Source: Streptosporangiaceae bacterium (GTDB taxonomy: Bacteria > Actinomycetota > Actinomycetes > Streptosporangiales > Streptosporangiaceae). Taken from it: a stretch of DNA of 18,369 bases. Shown here piece after piece: positions 1 to 7,302 of the stretch. Where the stretch lies: positions 1 through 18,369 of the forward strand of contig JASHOI010000472.1 in NCBI GenBank assembly GCA_030041195.1, read 5' to 3'. Made by a program: the position numbers and the translations under genes. Position 1 is the stretch's first letter; every line of letters begins with the position of its first letter. The notes beneath the pieces were generated by a model, which was not told the DNA's origin, ran no database searches, and worked only from the letters and a program-made list of their open reading frames with translations.

Positions 1-509
1 GCTGCCTGCAGGAACAGCCCCACGGCGGCGAGCGCGCTGAGCGCGACCCACAGGTCGGGCATGGCCTGCGGCCCGTAGAACTGGGCGACCCACAGGCTGG
101 CGAACGCCAGCCCGGCCAGCGCGAGCACCCAGGCCGGCCGCAGCCGGCGCCACGCCATCAGCGCGCCGAACAGGCCGAGGCCCGACGCGATCGACAGGTA
201 CACCCGCAGCGCGATGACCGAGGACGTCGCCAGCGCGACCGGGGCGACGAGCAGCGGGATGCCGCGTGCCCTGGCCGGGTCGAAGTAGGCCGCCGGAGCG
301 TGCCCGCTGACCTGGCTGACGTAGACCGACTCGTCCCAGCTCAGCCCCAGCCGCGGGGACACGAACGCCAGCTGCGCCGCGGTGAAGGCCGCGGCGACCA
401 GGCCGACCCACCAGGCGCTGTCCGGGCCTGGCAGCCAGCGCCCGTGCCCGGCCCCGCCGGGGCTCGGGTGGCGCAGCGAACGGGCCCGTGCGGTGATGCT
501 CACGCACAC
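1..509 (-). CDS. GT-C fold membrane glycosyltransferase (GT39/ArnT-like), 5' part only
   Basis: The minus strand is open from an in-frame stop at 566-564 to the left edge, so only about the first 169 codons are present and the C-terminus is missing. The translation has a basic N-terminus, a hydrophobic span (GLVAAAFTAAQLAFV), then an external loop with LSWDESVYVSQV, then several more hydrophobic spans. An acidic pair in the first loop after TM1 (here DE, followed by Y) is the catalytic signature of GT39/GT83-type transferases that use lipid-linked sugars at the outer membrane face. GTG at 509 is the first plausible start, with GTG at 503 as an alternative; neither has a strong ribosome site. 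Third codon positions are almost all G or C. The family assignment is an inference from topology and the DE loop; donor and acceptor are unknown. Confidence 0.72.
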   Translation of the reverse strand, partial: MCVSITARARSLRHPSPGGAGHGRWLPGPDSAWWVGLVAAAFTAAQLAFVSPRLGLSWDESVYVSQVSGHAPAAYFDPARARGIPLLVAPVALATSSVIALRVYLSIASGLGLFGALMAWRRLRPAWVLALAGLAFASLWVAQFYGPQAMPDLWVALSALAAVGLFLQA

Positions 510-559
510 CAGGATGCCCCGACGGATGACGAGATCGACCGGCGCGTCGCGTTCAGGGC

Positions 560-651
560 GGATCTATTGGGTTTGGTTGGTCTCCGCTATAACCGGAACC
601 CTGGATAATCGAGTAGTATCGCGAGTGGAGTTTGTGGCGAAGTGGGGCGAC
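560..651. promoter_or_regulatory. Divergent promoter region, AT-richer than its surroundings
   Basis: The gap between the minus-strand glycosyltransferase and the plus-strand DUF1614 gene is clearly richer in A and T than either gene. On the plus strand TTGGGT (567-572) is followed after 15 bp by TATAAC (588-593), a weak sigma70-like pair. Exact transcription starts cannot be assigned from the sequence. Confidence 0.3.
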
Positions 652-1371
652 ATGGCCTTGATTGGACTGGCGCGGCGCAGGCCGCCGCGGTCCCCGGTCG
701 GTTACTGGCCGATGGCCGGGCCGTTCCTGCTCGCCGCCGTGGTGATCGCCGTGGTCGCGGTCGCGTTCCTGCAGGTCGGCATCGTGACGTACGCGCTGGA
801 CCGGCTGGGCATCGGGCTGACTACCGCTGCCCTGGTGCTGCTCGCGTGCCTGCTCGGCAGCGCGGTGAACGTCCCGCTCGCCCGGTTCCGGGACAACGTC
901 GCCGCGATGGAGCCGCACGCGAGCGCGTTCGGGATCCGGTACCTCGTGCCGGTGGTGCGCAGCCGGGTCACGGTGATCGCGGTGAACCTGGGCGGCGCGC
1001 TGATCCCCGCGGCGCTGTCCGGCTACCTGATCGCGCACGACCATCTGGGCTGGCGGGCGCTGGCCGCGGTGGTGATCGTCGGAGCGGGAGTGCACGCGGT
1101 GGCGCGGCCGGTGCCCCGGCTCGGCATCGCGGTGCCAGCCCTGCTGCCCGGGCTGTTCGCGGTGCTGACCGCGCTGCTGCTGCACCCGGCGGCGGTGGCC
1201 GGCCTGGCCTACGTGGGCGGCACGCTGGGCACGCTGGCCGGGGCCGATCTGGCCAACCTGGGCAAGGTGCGGCGGCTCGGCGCGCCGGTAGCGTCGATCG
1301 GCGGCGCCGGCACCTTTGACGGCGTCTTCCTGGCCGGCATCATCGCCGTGCTGCTCGCTGGGCTGCTGTAA
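652..1371 (+). CDS. DUF1614 family multi-pass membrane protein
   Basis: This 239-aa protein has about seven hydrophobic spans. It carries features I associate with DUF1614 proteins: a central VNLGGALIPAALSGYL segment, AVPALLPGLFAVLTALLL, a GTLGTLAGADLANL block and a C-terminal SIGGAGTFDGVFLAGI block followed by a last membrane span. The Gly/Asp-rich motifs between spans are the conserved part of the family, whose function is not established. The reading frame is open well upstream, but residues before 652 look non-coding and overlap the divergent promoter. I chose ATG 652, preceded by GGGGCGA; GTG 634 and GTG 625 are in-frame alternatives. It ends 9 bp before the stop of the convergent corA-like gene. 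A transporter-like role is possible but unsupported. Confidence 0.8.
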   Translation: MALIGLARRRPPRSPVGYWPMAGPFLLAAVVIAVVAVAFLQVGIVTYALDRLGIGLTTAALVLLACLLGSAVNVPLARFRDNVAAMEPHASAFGIRYLVPVVRSRVTVIAVNLGGALIPAALSGYLIAHDHLGWRALAAVVIVGAGVHAVARPVPRLGIAVPALLPGLFAVLTALLLHPAAVAGLAYVGGTLGTLAGADLANLGKVRRLGAPVASIGGAGTFDGVFLAGIIAVLLAGLL

Positions 1372-1380
1372 CGCCGGCCG

Positions 1381-2484
1381 CTACAGCCAGTCCTTGCGCT
1401 TGAAGACGACGTAGAGCAGGAACGCCATCACCGCCATGATGAGGAACGAGGATCCCACTCCCCAGTTGCGGCCGAAGCCGGGATACGGCACGTTCATGCC
1501 GTACAGCCCGGTCACGAACGTTGGCACGGCGATGATCGCGGCCCAGCTGGTGACCTTCTTCGTGATGATGTTCATCCGGTTGCCCTGGATGGTCAGGTTC
1601 GTCTCCAGGATCGTGGTCACAAGATCACGCAGGCTCTCGGTCCATTCGGTCGCGCGCAGGACGTGGTCGTAGAGGTCCTGGTAGTAGGGGTGCAGCGGCT
1701 CGGTGACCACCCGCAGGTCGCGGCGCATCAGCGAGTTCACCACCTCGCGCATGGGCAGCACCAGCCGGCGCAGCATGACCAGGCTCTTGCGCAGCTCGAA
1801 GCTGCGCCGCTGCACCTCGTGGTCCAGCTTGCGGTTGTCGGCGAACAGCCGGTCTTCGAGGCCCTCGATCGCCTCGTCCAGCCCTTGAACGGCGGCGAAA
1901 TGCCCGTCGACCACGTAGTCGAGCAGGCCGTACAGGAGGTAGCCGACACCGAACTTCGCCAGATCGGCGCTGGCGTCCCAGTAGCTGACCACGGCGCCGA
2001 TATCGAGGCCGTCGTCCTTGCGGACGGTGATCAGGGCCCGCGGCGTGATGAACGCCGCGAGCTCGCTGGTGGCCAGCTCGCCGGTGGCCGCGTCCAGGTG
2101 GACCGCGTAGGCGTCGAGGAGCAGGTAACTGCGGTAGCGATCCAGCTTCGGCCGCTCGTGCAAGAACACGGCGTCCTCGACGGCCACCGGGTGCAGGCCG
2201 AACTCGTCGCTCAGCACGCTGAGATCCTCGCGGTCGGGGTCACGCAGGTCCAGCCACACCACCGCCGCGGGATCCTTGAGGTACTCGCTGATGTCCGCGA
2301 CCGGGAACCCTTCCAGCTGCAGTGCCCCGTTGCGGTACAGGCGGGTTCGGGCCTGGCACTTGGTCGGCGTGGACATGCAGACCGCCGCCTCGGCGGCCTT
2401 GTCCGGATCCGTGCCGTGGAACGTGGTCGGCCTGGCCGCCCCGTCGGCGGTGCCTGGTGAGTTGCTCACTGCCTGCAGCGTCAT
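1381..2484 (-). CDS. corA: CorA-type magnesium/cobalt channel
   Basis: This 367-aa protein has the CorA layout: an N-terminal alpha/beta cytoplasmic domain (WLDLRDPDREDL, then a segment around HPVAVEDA), a long helical stalk (roughly residues 190-300), and two C-terminal membrane spans. The signature YGMN lies at the end of TM1, with GMN at residues 329-331. The C-terminus is the usual basic tail KRKDWL. CorA forms a pentameric channel for Mg2+ (also Co2+ or Ni2+) in the cytoplasmic membrane. The frame is open further upstream, but ATG 2484 has a strong GAGGAGG ribosome site at 2498-2492, 7 nt away, and the family-like sequence begins after it. The start region lies in a leader with alternative pairings (see separate entry). 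The N-terminal 35 residues are a low-similarity extension including two cysteines. Confidence 0.9.
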   Translation of the reverse strand: MTLQAVSNSPGTADGAARPTTFHGTDPDKAAEAAVCMSTPTKCQARTRLYRNGALQLEGFPVADISEYLKDPAAVVWLDLRDPDREDLSVLSDEFGLHPVAVEDAVFLHERPKLDRYRSYLLLDAYAVHLDAATGELATSELAAFITPRALITVRKDDGLDIGAVVSYWDASADLAKFGVGYLLYGLLDYVVDGHFAAVQGLDEAIEGLEDRLFADNRKLDHEVQRRSFELRKSLVMLRRLVLPMREVVNSLMRRDLRVVTEPLHPYYQDLYDHVLRATEWTESLRDLVTTILETNLTIQGNRMNIITKKVTSWAAIIAVPTFVTGLYGMNVPYPGFGRNWGVGSSFLIMAVMAFLLYVVFKRKDWL

Positions 2485-2575
2485 CGGTAAGCCTCCTCGG
2501 CCGCACGGACCGGTGGCCTGCGCATGGTCCACAGCCTCCGGGTAGGTAGCAGCCTTACCCGAGCGAGGAAACGAC
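2485..2575 (-). promoter_or_regulatory. Candidate structured 5' leader of corA
   Basis: Read on the minus strand, the leader contains GGUAAGGCU (2559-2551) and, just upstream of the start codon and touching the GAGGAGG ribosome site, GGCUUACC (2493-2486). GGUAAG and CUUACC can pair perfectly, giving 8 of 9 positions over the longer arms. The first arm can instead form a local hairpin, UCGGGUA with UACCCGG (about 2562-2539). The two pairings exclude each other, as expected of a translational switch. It does not visibly match the M-box consensus. Ligand and function are not known. Confidence 0.4.
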
Positions 2576-2691
2576 GGGTTAACGGCGGCCGTAGGGGTGG
2601 GCCGGCGTGCCCGGAAGATCGAGCAGCGCGGGCCGAGCAGCCGCAGCGCCGCCATCGCCGCCATCGCCGCCGAGGGGTGCGCCGGTGCGGC

Positions 2692-2703
2692 TAGATTTTT
2701 GTC
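2692..2703 (+). promoter_or_regulatory. -10 element of a leaderless transcript (TAGATT)
   Basis: TAGATT at 2692-2697 ends 6 nt before the GTG start at 2704 and no ribosome site is present, so transcription would begin at or next to the start codon. No convincing -35 hexamer is visible. Confidence 0.5.
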
Positions 2704-3360
2704 GTGTCGCTACCACCCGATGGCGAATCGCCGCGCTCTCCGGTGACCGCGGATGATGTCAGCTTCGCCGTGCGGCTCGCTGTCAGCACGGTCGCCGGGG
2801 CGCCCGCCGCGGCGTGGCAGAACCAGGCCGGCCTCCTGGAATGGGACTGCTGGGAAACTGTCGAGCACCTCTGTGACGACCTGTTCTCCTATGCGGCGCG
2901 GATGGGTCCCGCTTCGCCGCCGGTGGACGGCAGGATTCCTTTCGTATCCGAGAGCCGCAGGCCGGGCGGCCCGGACAGCACGATCTACGTGGACCGTGCG
3001 GCAGGGCCGGCGGGTCTGCTGCAGGCGCTCGAAGCCTGCGGCGGCCTGCTGGTCGCGATGGTGCGAACGACAACGCCGCAGGTACGGGCCTTCCACGTGT
3101 ACGGCGTTTCAGACGCCGAGGGCTTCGCCGCCATGGGCGTCACCGAGACCCTGGTGCACATGCGGGACGTCACCCAGGGGCTGGGGCTGGCCTGGAACCC
3201 GCCGGCGGACCTGTGTGCCCGGGTGCTCGCCCGGTTGTTCCCTGACGCTCCGGTGACGACCAGCGCGTGGCCCACCCTGCTGTGGGCCACCGGGCGCGGC
3301 GAGCTGCCAGGACTGTCCCGCTTGACCGAATGGCGCTGGTACGCGGCGCCCCGGCCGTGA
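2704..3360 (+). CDS. DinB-like / mycothiol-dependent maleylpyruvate isomerase-type protein
   Basis: This 218-aa protein looks like an MDMPI/DinB four-helix protein. ETVEHLCDDLFSYAA (about residues 51-65) and TETLVHMRDVTQGLGLAW (147-164) are the two conserved blocks. H55, E148 and H152 fit the metal-binding His, Glu-x3-His triad of this superfamily. Members bind a divalent metal and often use mycothiol, the actinobacterial thiol; many are uncharacterised thiol-dependent transferases. The tail ADLCARVLARLFPDAP also matches the actinobacterial subgroup as I remember it. The GTG start follows a -10-like TAGATT with no ribosome site, suggesting a leaderless mRNA. It stands alone, divergent from corA and followed by a gene-poor tract. 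Substrate is unknown, and an isomerase activity should not be assumed. Confidence 0.75.
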   Translation: MSLPPDGESPRSPVTADDVSFAVRLAVSTVAGAPAAAWQNQAGLLEWDCWETVEHLCDDLFSYAARMGPASPPVDGRIPFVSESRRPGGPDSTIYVDRAAGPAGLLQALEACGGLLVAMVRTTTPQVRAFHVYGVSDAEGFAAMGVTETLVHMRDVTQGLGLAWNPPADLCARVLARLFPDAPVTTSAWPTLLWATGRGELPGLSRLTEWRWYAAPRP

Positions 3361-3487
3361 ATTCAGGTCCGGCCCCGATGCCGGCGTATCTGGCCGCCTA
3401 CCTCGGGGCTCAGACGTTCCATGCTGTACCACCAGCCTCTCAAGCCCCAGCAGACCGCTGTCAAGAAACGTCCAGGTATCAGATTTT

Positions 3488-3540
3488 CATGATCTTGGTG
3501 GCTGAGTACCTGATAGCGGTATTAATCAACCAGGATCATG
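3488..3540. repeat. Imperfect 12-bp inverted repeat
   Basis: CATGATCTTGGT (3488-3499) is mirrored by ACCAGGATCATG (3529-3540). Eleven of 12 positions match, and the single mismatch becomes a G-U pair in RNA. The 29-nt loop includes CTGATA, complementary to TATCAG at 3477-3482 just outside the left arm, so competing folds are possible. No T-tract follows, so it is not a typical terminator. Confidence 0.6.
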
Positions 3541-3665
3541 GAAAGCCCGGCGTGCCGGTCATCTGCGGCGCCAAAGTGGGCGTGAGACAGAAATGCAGGG
3601 GTGTTTATCGTGCCCGGCCAGACTCAGATTGCGACAGGCCACTACTGGCGACCCTGCTGACCCGG

Positions 3666-3726
3666 CCGGATTGGAGATCCGGTGCGCTTTCCTGTGGACG
3701 GCCTTCGAATCGCTGGCCGTCGCACC
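3666..3726. repeat. Composite hairpin structure with tRNA-Ser-like fragments
   Basis: CCGGAT-TGGAG-ATCCGG (3666-3682) is a perfect hairpin. Directly after it, GGTGC (3681-3685) and GACGGCC (3697-3703) together match the contiguous 3' strand GGCCGTC-GCACC (3715-3726), with an 11-nt bulge. The first hairpin read as a 5-bp stem has the loop TTGGAGA, the form of a serine (GGA) anticodon loop, and TTCGAATC follows at the distance of a T-loop after a long variable arm. No D-arm or acceptor stem can be paired, so it is not an intact tRNA. Confidence 0.5.
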
Positions 3727-4061
3727 GCCAGTCTGCTCCGAATATTCGCTTCTCGCTGACCCAGCAAGCTCAGCGCCACGCGAGCGCAGATCTGCGAGTT
3801 AGGGACGGTCAACGGCCTCCACGTGTGGGGCCTGTTTGCTTCCGTGCCTACCTGGAAGCAGGCAGCGGTCGGCCTCGCTGCGGCGGGCAGCCTCCGGGCG
3901 CTGGCCGTTCCGGCCGGGCCGTGCCTGCGCTGACTGGCGGCTGTTGCCAGCCGGCTTCGGCGAGGTGGTCATGGCGGGCGAGGTATGCGGGGTAACGATG
4001 TCGATGGTCCCGCGGAGCTTATGGTTGACGGCCGCCAACGGCTGAGCAGGCTGAATTCGAT

Positions 4062-4073
4062 TACGATGGCCCG
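4062..4073 (+). promoter_or_regulatory. -10 element of a leaderless transcript (TACGAT)
   Basis: TACGAT at 4062-4067 ends 6 nt before GTG 4074. No ribosome site precedes the start. A TTGACG at 4025-4030 is too far upstream (31 bp) to be its -35. Confidence 0.42.
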
Positions 4074-6845
4074 GTGCTTCCCAGATTGCGTGGCCGGGAG
4101 CCCCAGATTGACGTGCTGCGCGGGCAGCTGAACGCACTCGGCGCTGGTCGCGGCAGCGTCGTGCTCGTCACCGGACCGGCGGGCGCCGGGAAGACCACGT
4201 TGCTATCGGAAGCCGCTAGCCTCGCTTCGGGCAAAGGCGTACGAGTGTTCTGCGGTGGCGCGGATCCCGCGGCGCGCGCAGTGCCGCTCGGCGCGATTCT
4301 GGATGCTCTCGTCTCCGCCGAAGACCCTCCTGTCGATCCTGCCAGGCTGCACGACCTTAGCCGGTCTCCTGACCAGCGCCTGTGGCTGTTGCGCGAGCTG
4401 CAGGAATCCCTTGAGAAAGCCGCGCACCGCTCCCCGTTGCTGATCGTCATCGACGACCTGCAGTGGGCGGACGCCGCCACCGCCGGTGCCGTGGCCACGC
4501 TGTGCAGGCGGCTGGCCACGCACCGGATCGCCTGGCAGCTTGCGCTGCGCGATGGCGAACTGCCGGAGGCCGCGGGGGAAGCGATCAGCCGGCTGAAAGC
4601 GGCGGGGGCGGCCGAGGTCCGGCTGGGTCCTCTTGATGAGGCCGCGGTCGCGGAGGTCGCTCGCGACGTGCTGGGCGGCGAGCCGGATGAGGCGCTGCGG
4701 CAGGTGCTCACCGGGGCCGACGGCCAGCCGTTCCTGTTGACCGAGCTGCTGGGCGGGCTGCGCGATGAGCACCTTGTGCAGGTCGTCGGCGGCACTGCGG
4801 AGCTGGTAGCCGGAGCCACCTTGCCCCACCGGTTCGTCGGCACCGTCGCCGGCCAGCTCGCGCAGCTGACCGCGCCCGCCAGGGACGCCGTGGAGATGGC
4901 CTCAGTGCTCGGGCGCAGCTTCTCTCTGGACGAGCTGGCTGGCCTGCTCGGCAAGCCGGCGCTTGAGCTGCGCAGTGAGATTCGGGAGGCGATCGCGGCA
5001 GGTCTGCTTGCCGAGGACGGGGATAAGCTCAGGTTCCGGCATGACCTGGTGCGCGAGGCCGTCGACGCCAGCCTGCCCGGCGCCGTCCGGCGCAGTGTGC
5101 GCCGTACCGCGATCGACGTGATGCTGCGGCACGGGTCCTCGGCCGCCGACGTCGCGCAGTTGGTCATGGATGTCGCCGAGCCCGGCGATGTGGCCTCTGC
5201 CGGCCTGCTGCGACGAGCAGCGGCGCAGATCGGTCAGGTGTCGCCGGCGGTGGCGGTGCCTCTGTCCCGGCGTGCCCTTGATCTCACCCGGCGCGGCGAC
5301 CCCGAACGCGGCCAGGCCGTCGCCCAGGCCATCGACCTGCTCGTGCAGGCCGGCCGGGCCGCTGAGGCGGCGAGGCTGATGGCCTCCTCTGCGGGCGACC
5401 TCGCCGACCCGGCGGCCGAAGCGCAGGCGCGGCTGAGCATCGGCATGCTGATGACCCAGTACGCCCCGGCGATGGTCGCGGAGCAGTGCGAGGCGGCCCT
5501 ACGGCTGCCGGGCGTCCCGCCCGGACTGCGTGTGCAACTGCTGTCCCTGATGGCCTGCGGCCTAGACATCAGCGGCGACGCGTGCGCGGCGGCGACGCCT
5601 GTCGCGGACGCGATCGCGGAGGCGGCCGTCGTCGGCGATCCCGCCGCCGAGATCGTCACCTACGTGCCGAGGGCCCTGCTCGCCTTCGCCCAGGGCGACT
5701 GGGAGGGCGCCATCAGCCTGGCGGCCGAGGCGGTCGCGCGCGAGCAGGAGGGGGACGACCTGCGGTTGTGGCTACCGCAAACCTGGAAGTCGCTGCTGCT
5801 GATCGCCGAGCTGCGGCTGGACGAGGCGCACTCGATCATCGAGACCGGCACCCGCGAGGCCGAGAACGTGTCAAAGAACATCCGGCTCTGGTCGATGCTG
5901 CGGTGCCGGGCGCGCCTGTCCGCCGGGCAGCTGGCCGACGCCCGCGCTGAAGCCGAGGCGATCCTGGACATGTCCGACGAGATCGGAGACGGGAACTTCG
6001 GCTACCTCAACCACATCGCCACGTACGTTCTTGGCGACATCGCGCTGCGCACCGGCGACCCTGTGGCGCTCCGGGCCGTGCGCCGCGACGCGGCGGCCCT
6101 CTATAGCAGCACCACCGGCTGCGGGACCACCAGGCGGCTGGGCGCGTGGCTTACCGTCCGCCTGAACGGCGGCCCCATCGTGCCGGACCTGCTCAACGTG
6201 CTCGCGCCCGGGTACGTGCACGCGTGCAGCCCGATCGCCCACTGCGATGCCGTGGAGCTCGTCCGGCTGCTGCTCGCGGCCGGGCAGCGGTCGGACGCCG
6301 CCTCCGTCACCGCGCTGCTGGAGAAGGCGGCCAGCGCCAGTCCCGGCTTCCCTGGCTTGCCCGCCGCTGCCCTGCACGCCCGCGCACTTCAAGACCATGA
6401 TCCGGAACGGAGCGTGGCGGCTGTCCAGACCTACGATGCCGACCCCAGGCCGCTGGTGCGCGCGGCGGCGCTCGAGGACGCCGGCCGGCTGGTTCCGGAA
6501 CGAGCGAAAGACGAGGCGGTCGCTTATCTGGACGAGGCGCTCAGGCTGCAGTCCGCTGCCGGTGCCGAACGGGACGCCGCGCGTGTCCGCCGTCTGCTCC
6601 GTGACCGCGGCGCGCAGCGGGCGGGCGGTCGCCCTGACCCGGCGGCGCAGTGGCCCGAGCTGACCGCCTCTGAGCTCGCGGTCGTCCGGCTGGTTACCCA
6701 GGGCGCGACCGACCGCGAGGTCGCCGAGCGCCTCTACATCTCGGCGCACACGGTGAACTCGCACCTGCGACATGTCTTCGCCAAGCTCGGCATCCGGTCC
6801 CGGGTCGAGCTGGCCCGGCTGGCCGGCGAGCGCCAGACGGCCTAG
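4074..6845 (+). CDS. LuxR-family transcriptional regulator, LAL type (ATPase plus HTH)
   Basis: This 923-aa protein has the architecture of the large ATP-binding LuxR (LAL/MalT-like STAND) regulators. It starts with RLRGRE, then a P-loop GPAGAGKT at residues 34-41, and a Walker B segment LLIVIDDLQWAD with acidic pair D127-D128. Next come a winged-helix-like region, a long alpha-helical repeat region rich in Ala/Leu (about 350-840), and a C-terminal LuxR helix-turn-helix (about 862-915: ELTASELAVVRLVTQG, DREVAERLYISAHTVNSHL). Such proteins bind ATP and an inducer, oligomerise and activate promoters. GTG 4074 places the RGRE motif at the very N-terminus as usual, and follows a TACGAT -10. The stop directly abuts the stop of the convergent yciI-like gene. 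Target genes and inducer are unknown; neighbouring genes are possible targets only by proximity. Confidence 0.9.
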   Translation: MLPRLRGREPQIDVLRGQLNALGAGRGSVVLVTGPAGAGKTTLLSEAASLASGKGVRVFCGGADPAARAVPLGAILDALVSAEDPPVDPARLHDLSRSPDQRLWLLRELQESLEKAAHRSPLLIVIDDLQWADAATAGAVATLCRRLATHRIAWQLALRDGELPEAAGEAISRLKAAGAAEVRLGPLDEAAVAEVARDVLGGEPDEALRQVLTGADGQPFLLTELLGGLRDEHLVQVVGGTAELVAGATLPHRFVGTVAGQLAQLTAPARDAVEMASVLGRSFSLDELAGLLGKPALELRSEIREAIAAGLLAEDGDKLRFRHDLVREAVDASLPGAVRRSVRRTAIDVMLRHGSSAADVAQLVMDVAEPGDVASAGLLRRAAAQIGQVSPAVAVPLSRRALDLTRRGDPERGQAVAQAIDLLVQAGRAAEAARLMASSAGDLADPAAEAQARLSIGMLMTQYAPAMVAEQCEAALRLPGVPPGLRVQLLSLMACGLDISGDACAAATPVADAIAEAAVVGDPAAEIVTYVPRALLAFAQGDWEGAISLAAEAVAREQEGDDLRLWLPQTWKSLLLIAELRLDEAHSIIETGTREAENVSKNIRLWSMLRCRARLSAGQLADARAEAEAILDMSDEIGDGNFGYLNHIATYVLGDIALRTGDPVALRAVRRDAAALYSSTTGCGTTRRLGAWLTVRLNGGPIVPDLLNVLAPGYVHACSPIAHCDAVELVRLLLAAGQRSDAASVTALLEKAASASPGFPGLPAAALHARALQDHDPERSVAAVQTYDADPRPLVRAAALEDAGRLVPERAKDEAVAYLDEALRLQSAAGAERDAARVRRLLRDRGAQRAGGRPDPAAQWPELTASELAVVRLVTQGATDREVAERLYISAHTVNSHLRHVFAKLGIRSRVELARLAGERQTA

Positions 6846-7142
6846 TTACCCGCCCGGCTGCCGGAGGAGTTCTGGGTTGGAGTACACCAGCACCCACGGG
6901 GTGATCGTCTGCTGCTTGATCACGCCGCCGAGCGTGTACGGGTCTGCCTCGGCCAGGGCGCGTGCCGCGCCGATGGTGTCAACCTCGTAGATGAACAGCG
7001 CGCCGGTGCCGTCCGCGAACGGGCCGGCCGCCGCGAGCTGGCCCCGTTCGAGCAGCCCGTGCAGGTAGGCCCGGTGGGTCGGGCGGATCGCGGCGACGGC
7101 ATCGGCGTCCTGGACGTAGTGGATGTAGTTAGCGAATTTCAT
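6846..7142 (-). CDS. YciI family protein
   Basis: This small 98-aa protein has the YciI/YCII ferredoxin-like fold pattern. It begins with a beta-strand, MKFANYIHYV. RPTHRAYLHGLLERGQL follows, with H23 as the conserved His, then AAAGPFADGTGALFIYEVD and the conserved ADPYTLGGVI segment, which supplies the catalytic-type Asp. YciI proteins are usually dimers; a few have dehalogenase-like or lactone-related activities and most are of unknown function. ATG 7142 has a GGAG sequence about 9 nt upstream on the minus strand. It is convergent with the LAL regulator with no intervening base, and divergent from the DUF302-like gene across a 160-bp region. Confidence 0.88.
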   Translation of the reverse strand: MKFANYIHYVQDADAVAAIRPTHRAYLHGLLERGQLAAAGPFADGTGALFIYEVDTIGAARALAEADPYTLGGVIKQQTITPWVLVYSNPELLRQPGG

Positions 7143-7302
7143 GGGCTCGTCTCCGTCATTGCGTGGTTAGCGCCCAGCCTCCCTGTCCAGCGTCGCGGCG
7201 CGCATCACTGATCCCAGCCATTTCGGCCGGCGCACGGCCGGGCGGGTGAATCACTTGATCCAGTCATGCGCGGCGGGCGTGCTGCGAGGCAGGCTCGGCG
7301 GC
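7143..7302. promoter_or_regulatory. Divergent intergenic region with a repeated TCACTTGATCC-like site
   Basis: Between the yciI-like and DUF302-like genes, TCACTGATCCCAG (7205-7217) recurs as TCACTTGATCCAG (7251-7263), 46 bp apart and in the same orientation. GGCCG-GCGCA-CGGCC (7225-7239) forms an inverted repeat between them. CAGGCT (7290-7295) lies 7 nt before the ATG at 7303 and could be a weak -10 for a leaderless start. The repeats could be binding sites of a shared regulator, which is only an inference. Confidence 0.35.

Larger units (their letters stand above)
3361..4061. other. Gene-poor tract with hairpins, no confident CDS
   Basis: About 700 bp without a convincing gene. Open frames exist on both strands (for example 3267-3995 plus, 3799-4137 minus), but their proteins are low-complexity Arg/Pro/Ser-rich, have no family-like blocks, lack good starts and overlap each other. 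Part of the tract (about 3440-3610) is unusually AT-rich for this genome. It contains two strong inverted-repeat structures (3488-3540 and 3666-3726, separate entries). It could be a decayed gene region, a long regulatory region for the LAL gene, or hold a non-coding RNA. The sequence alone does not decide. Confidence 0.5.

Noticed and set aside
382..651. Upstream extension of the DUF1614 frame
   Set aside because: The first 90 residues are Arg/Pro-rich, overlap the divergent glycosyltransferase gene and its promoter, and have no match to the family pattern.
2485..2664. Upstream extension of the corA frame
   Set aside because: The ribosome site and the family-like N-terminus both point to ATG 2484. 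The extension is non-coding leader.
2648..2671. GCCATCGCC tandem repeat upstream of the DinB-like gene
   Set aside because: Only two to three short units in GC-rich DNA, too little to call a functional repeat.
3666..3730. Intact tRNA-Ser gene
   Set aside because: No D-arm or acceptor stem can be paired and the T-stem has a C-C clash next to the loop. Kept only as a possible remnant.
3267..3995. 242-aa open frame on the plus strand
   Set aside because: It overlaps the real DinB-like gene, crosses the AT-rich tract and has no coherent protein character.
4061..5167. 368-aa Ser/Arg-rich open frame on the minus strand
   Set aside because: Antisense shadow of the LAL regulator's ATPase domain. 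No good start or ribosome site and biased composition.
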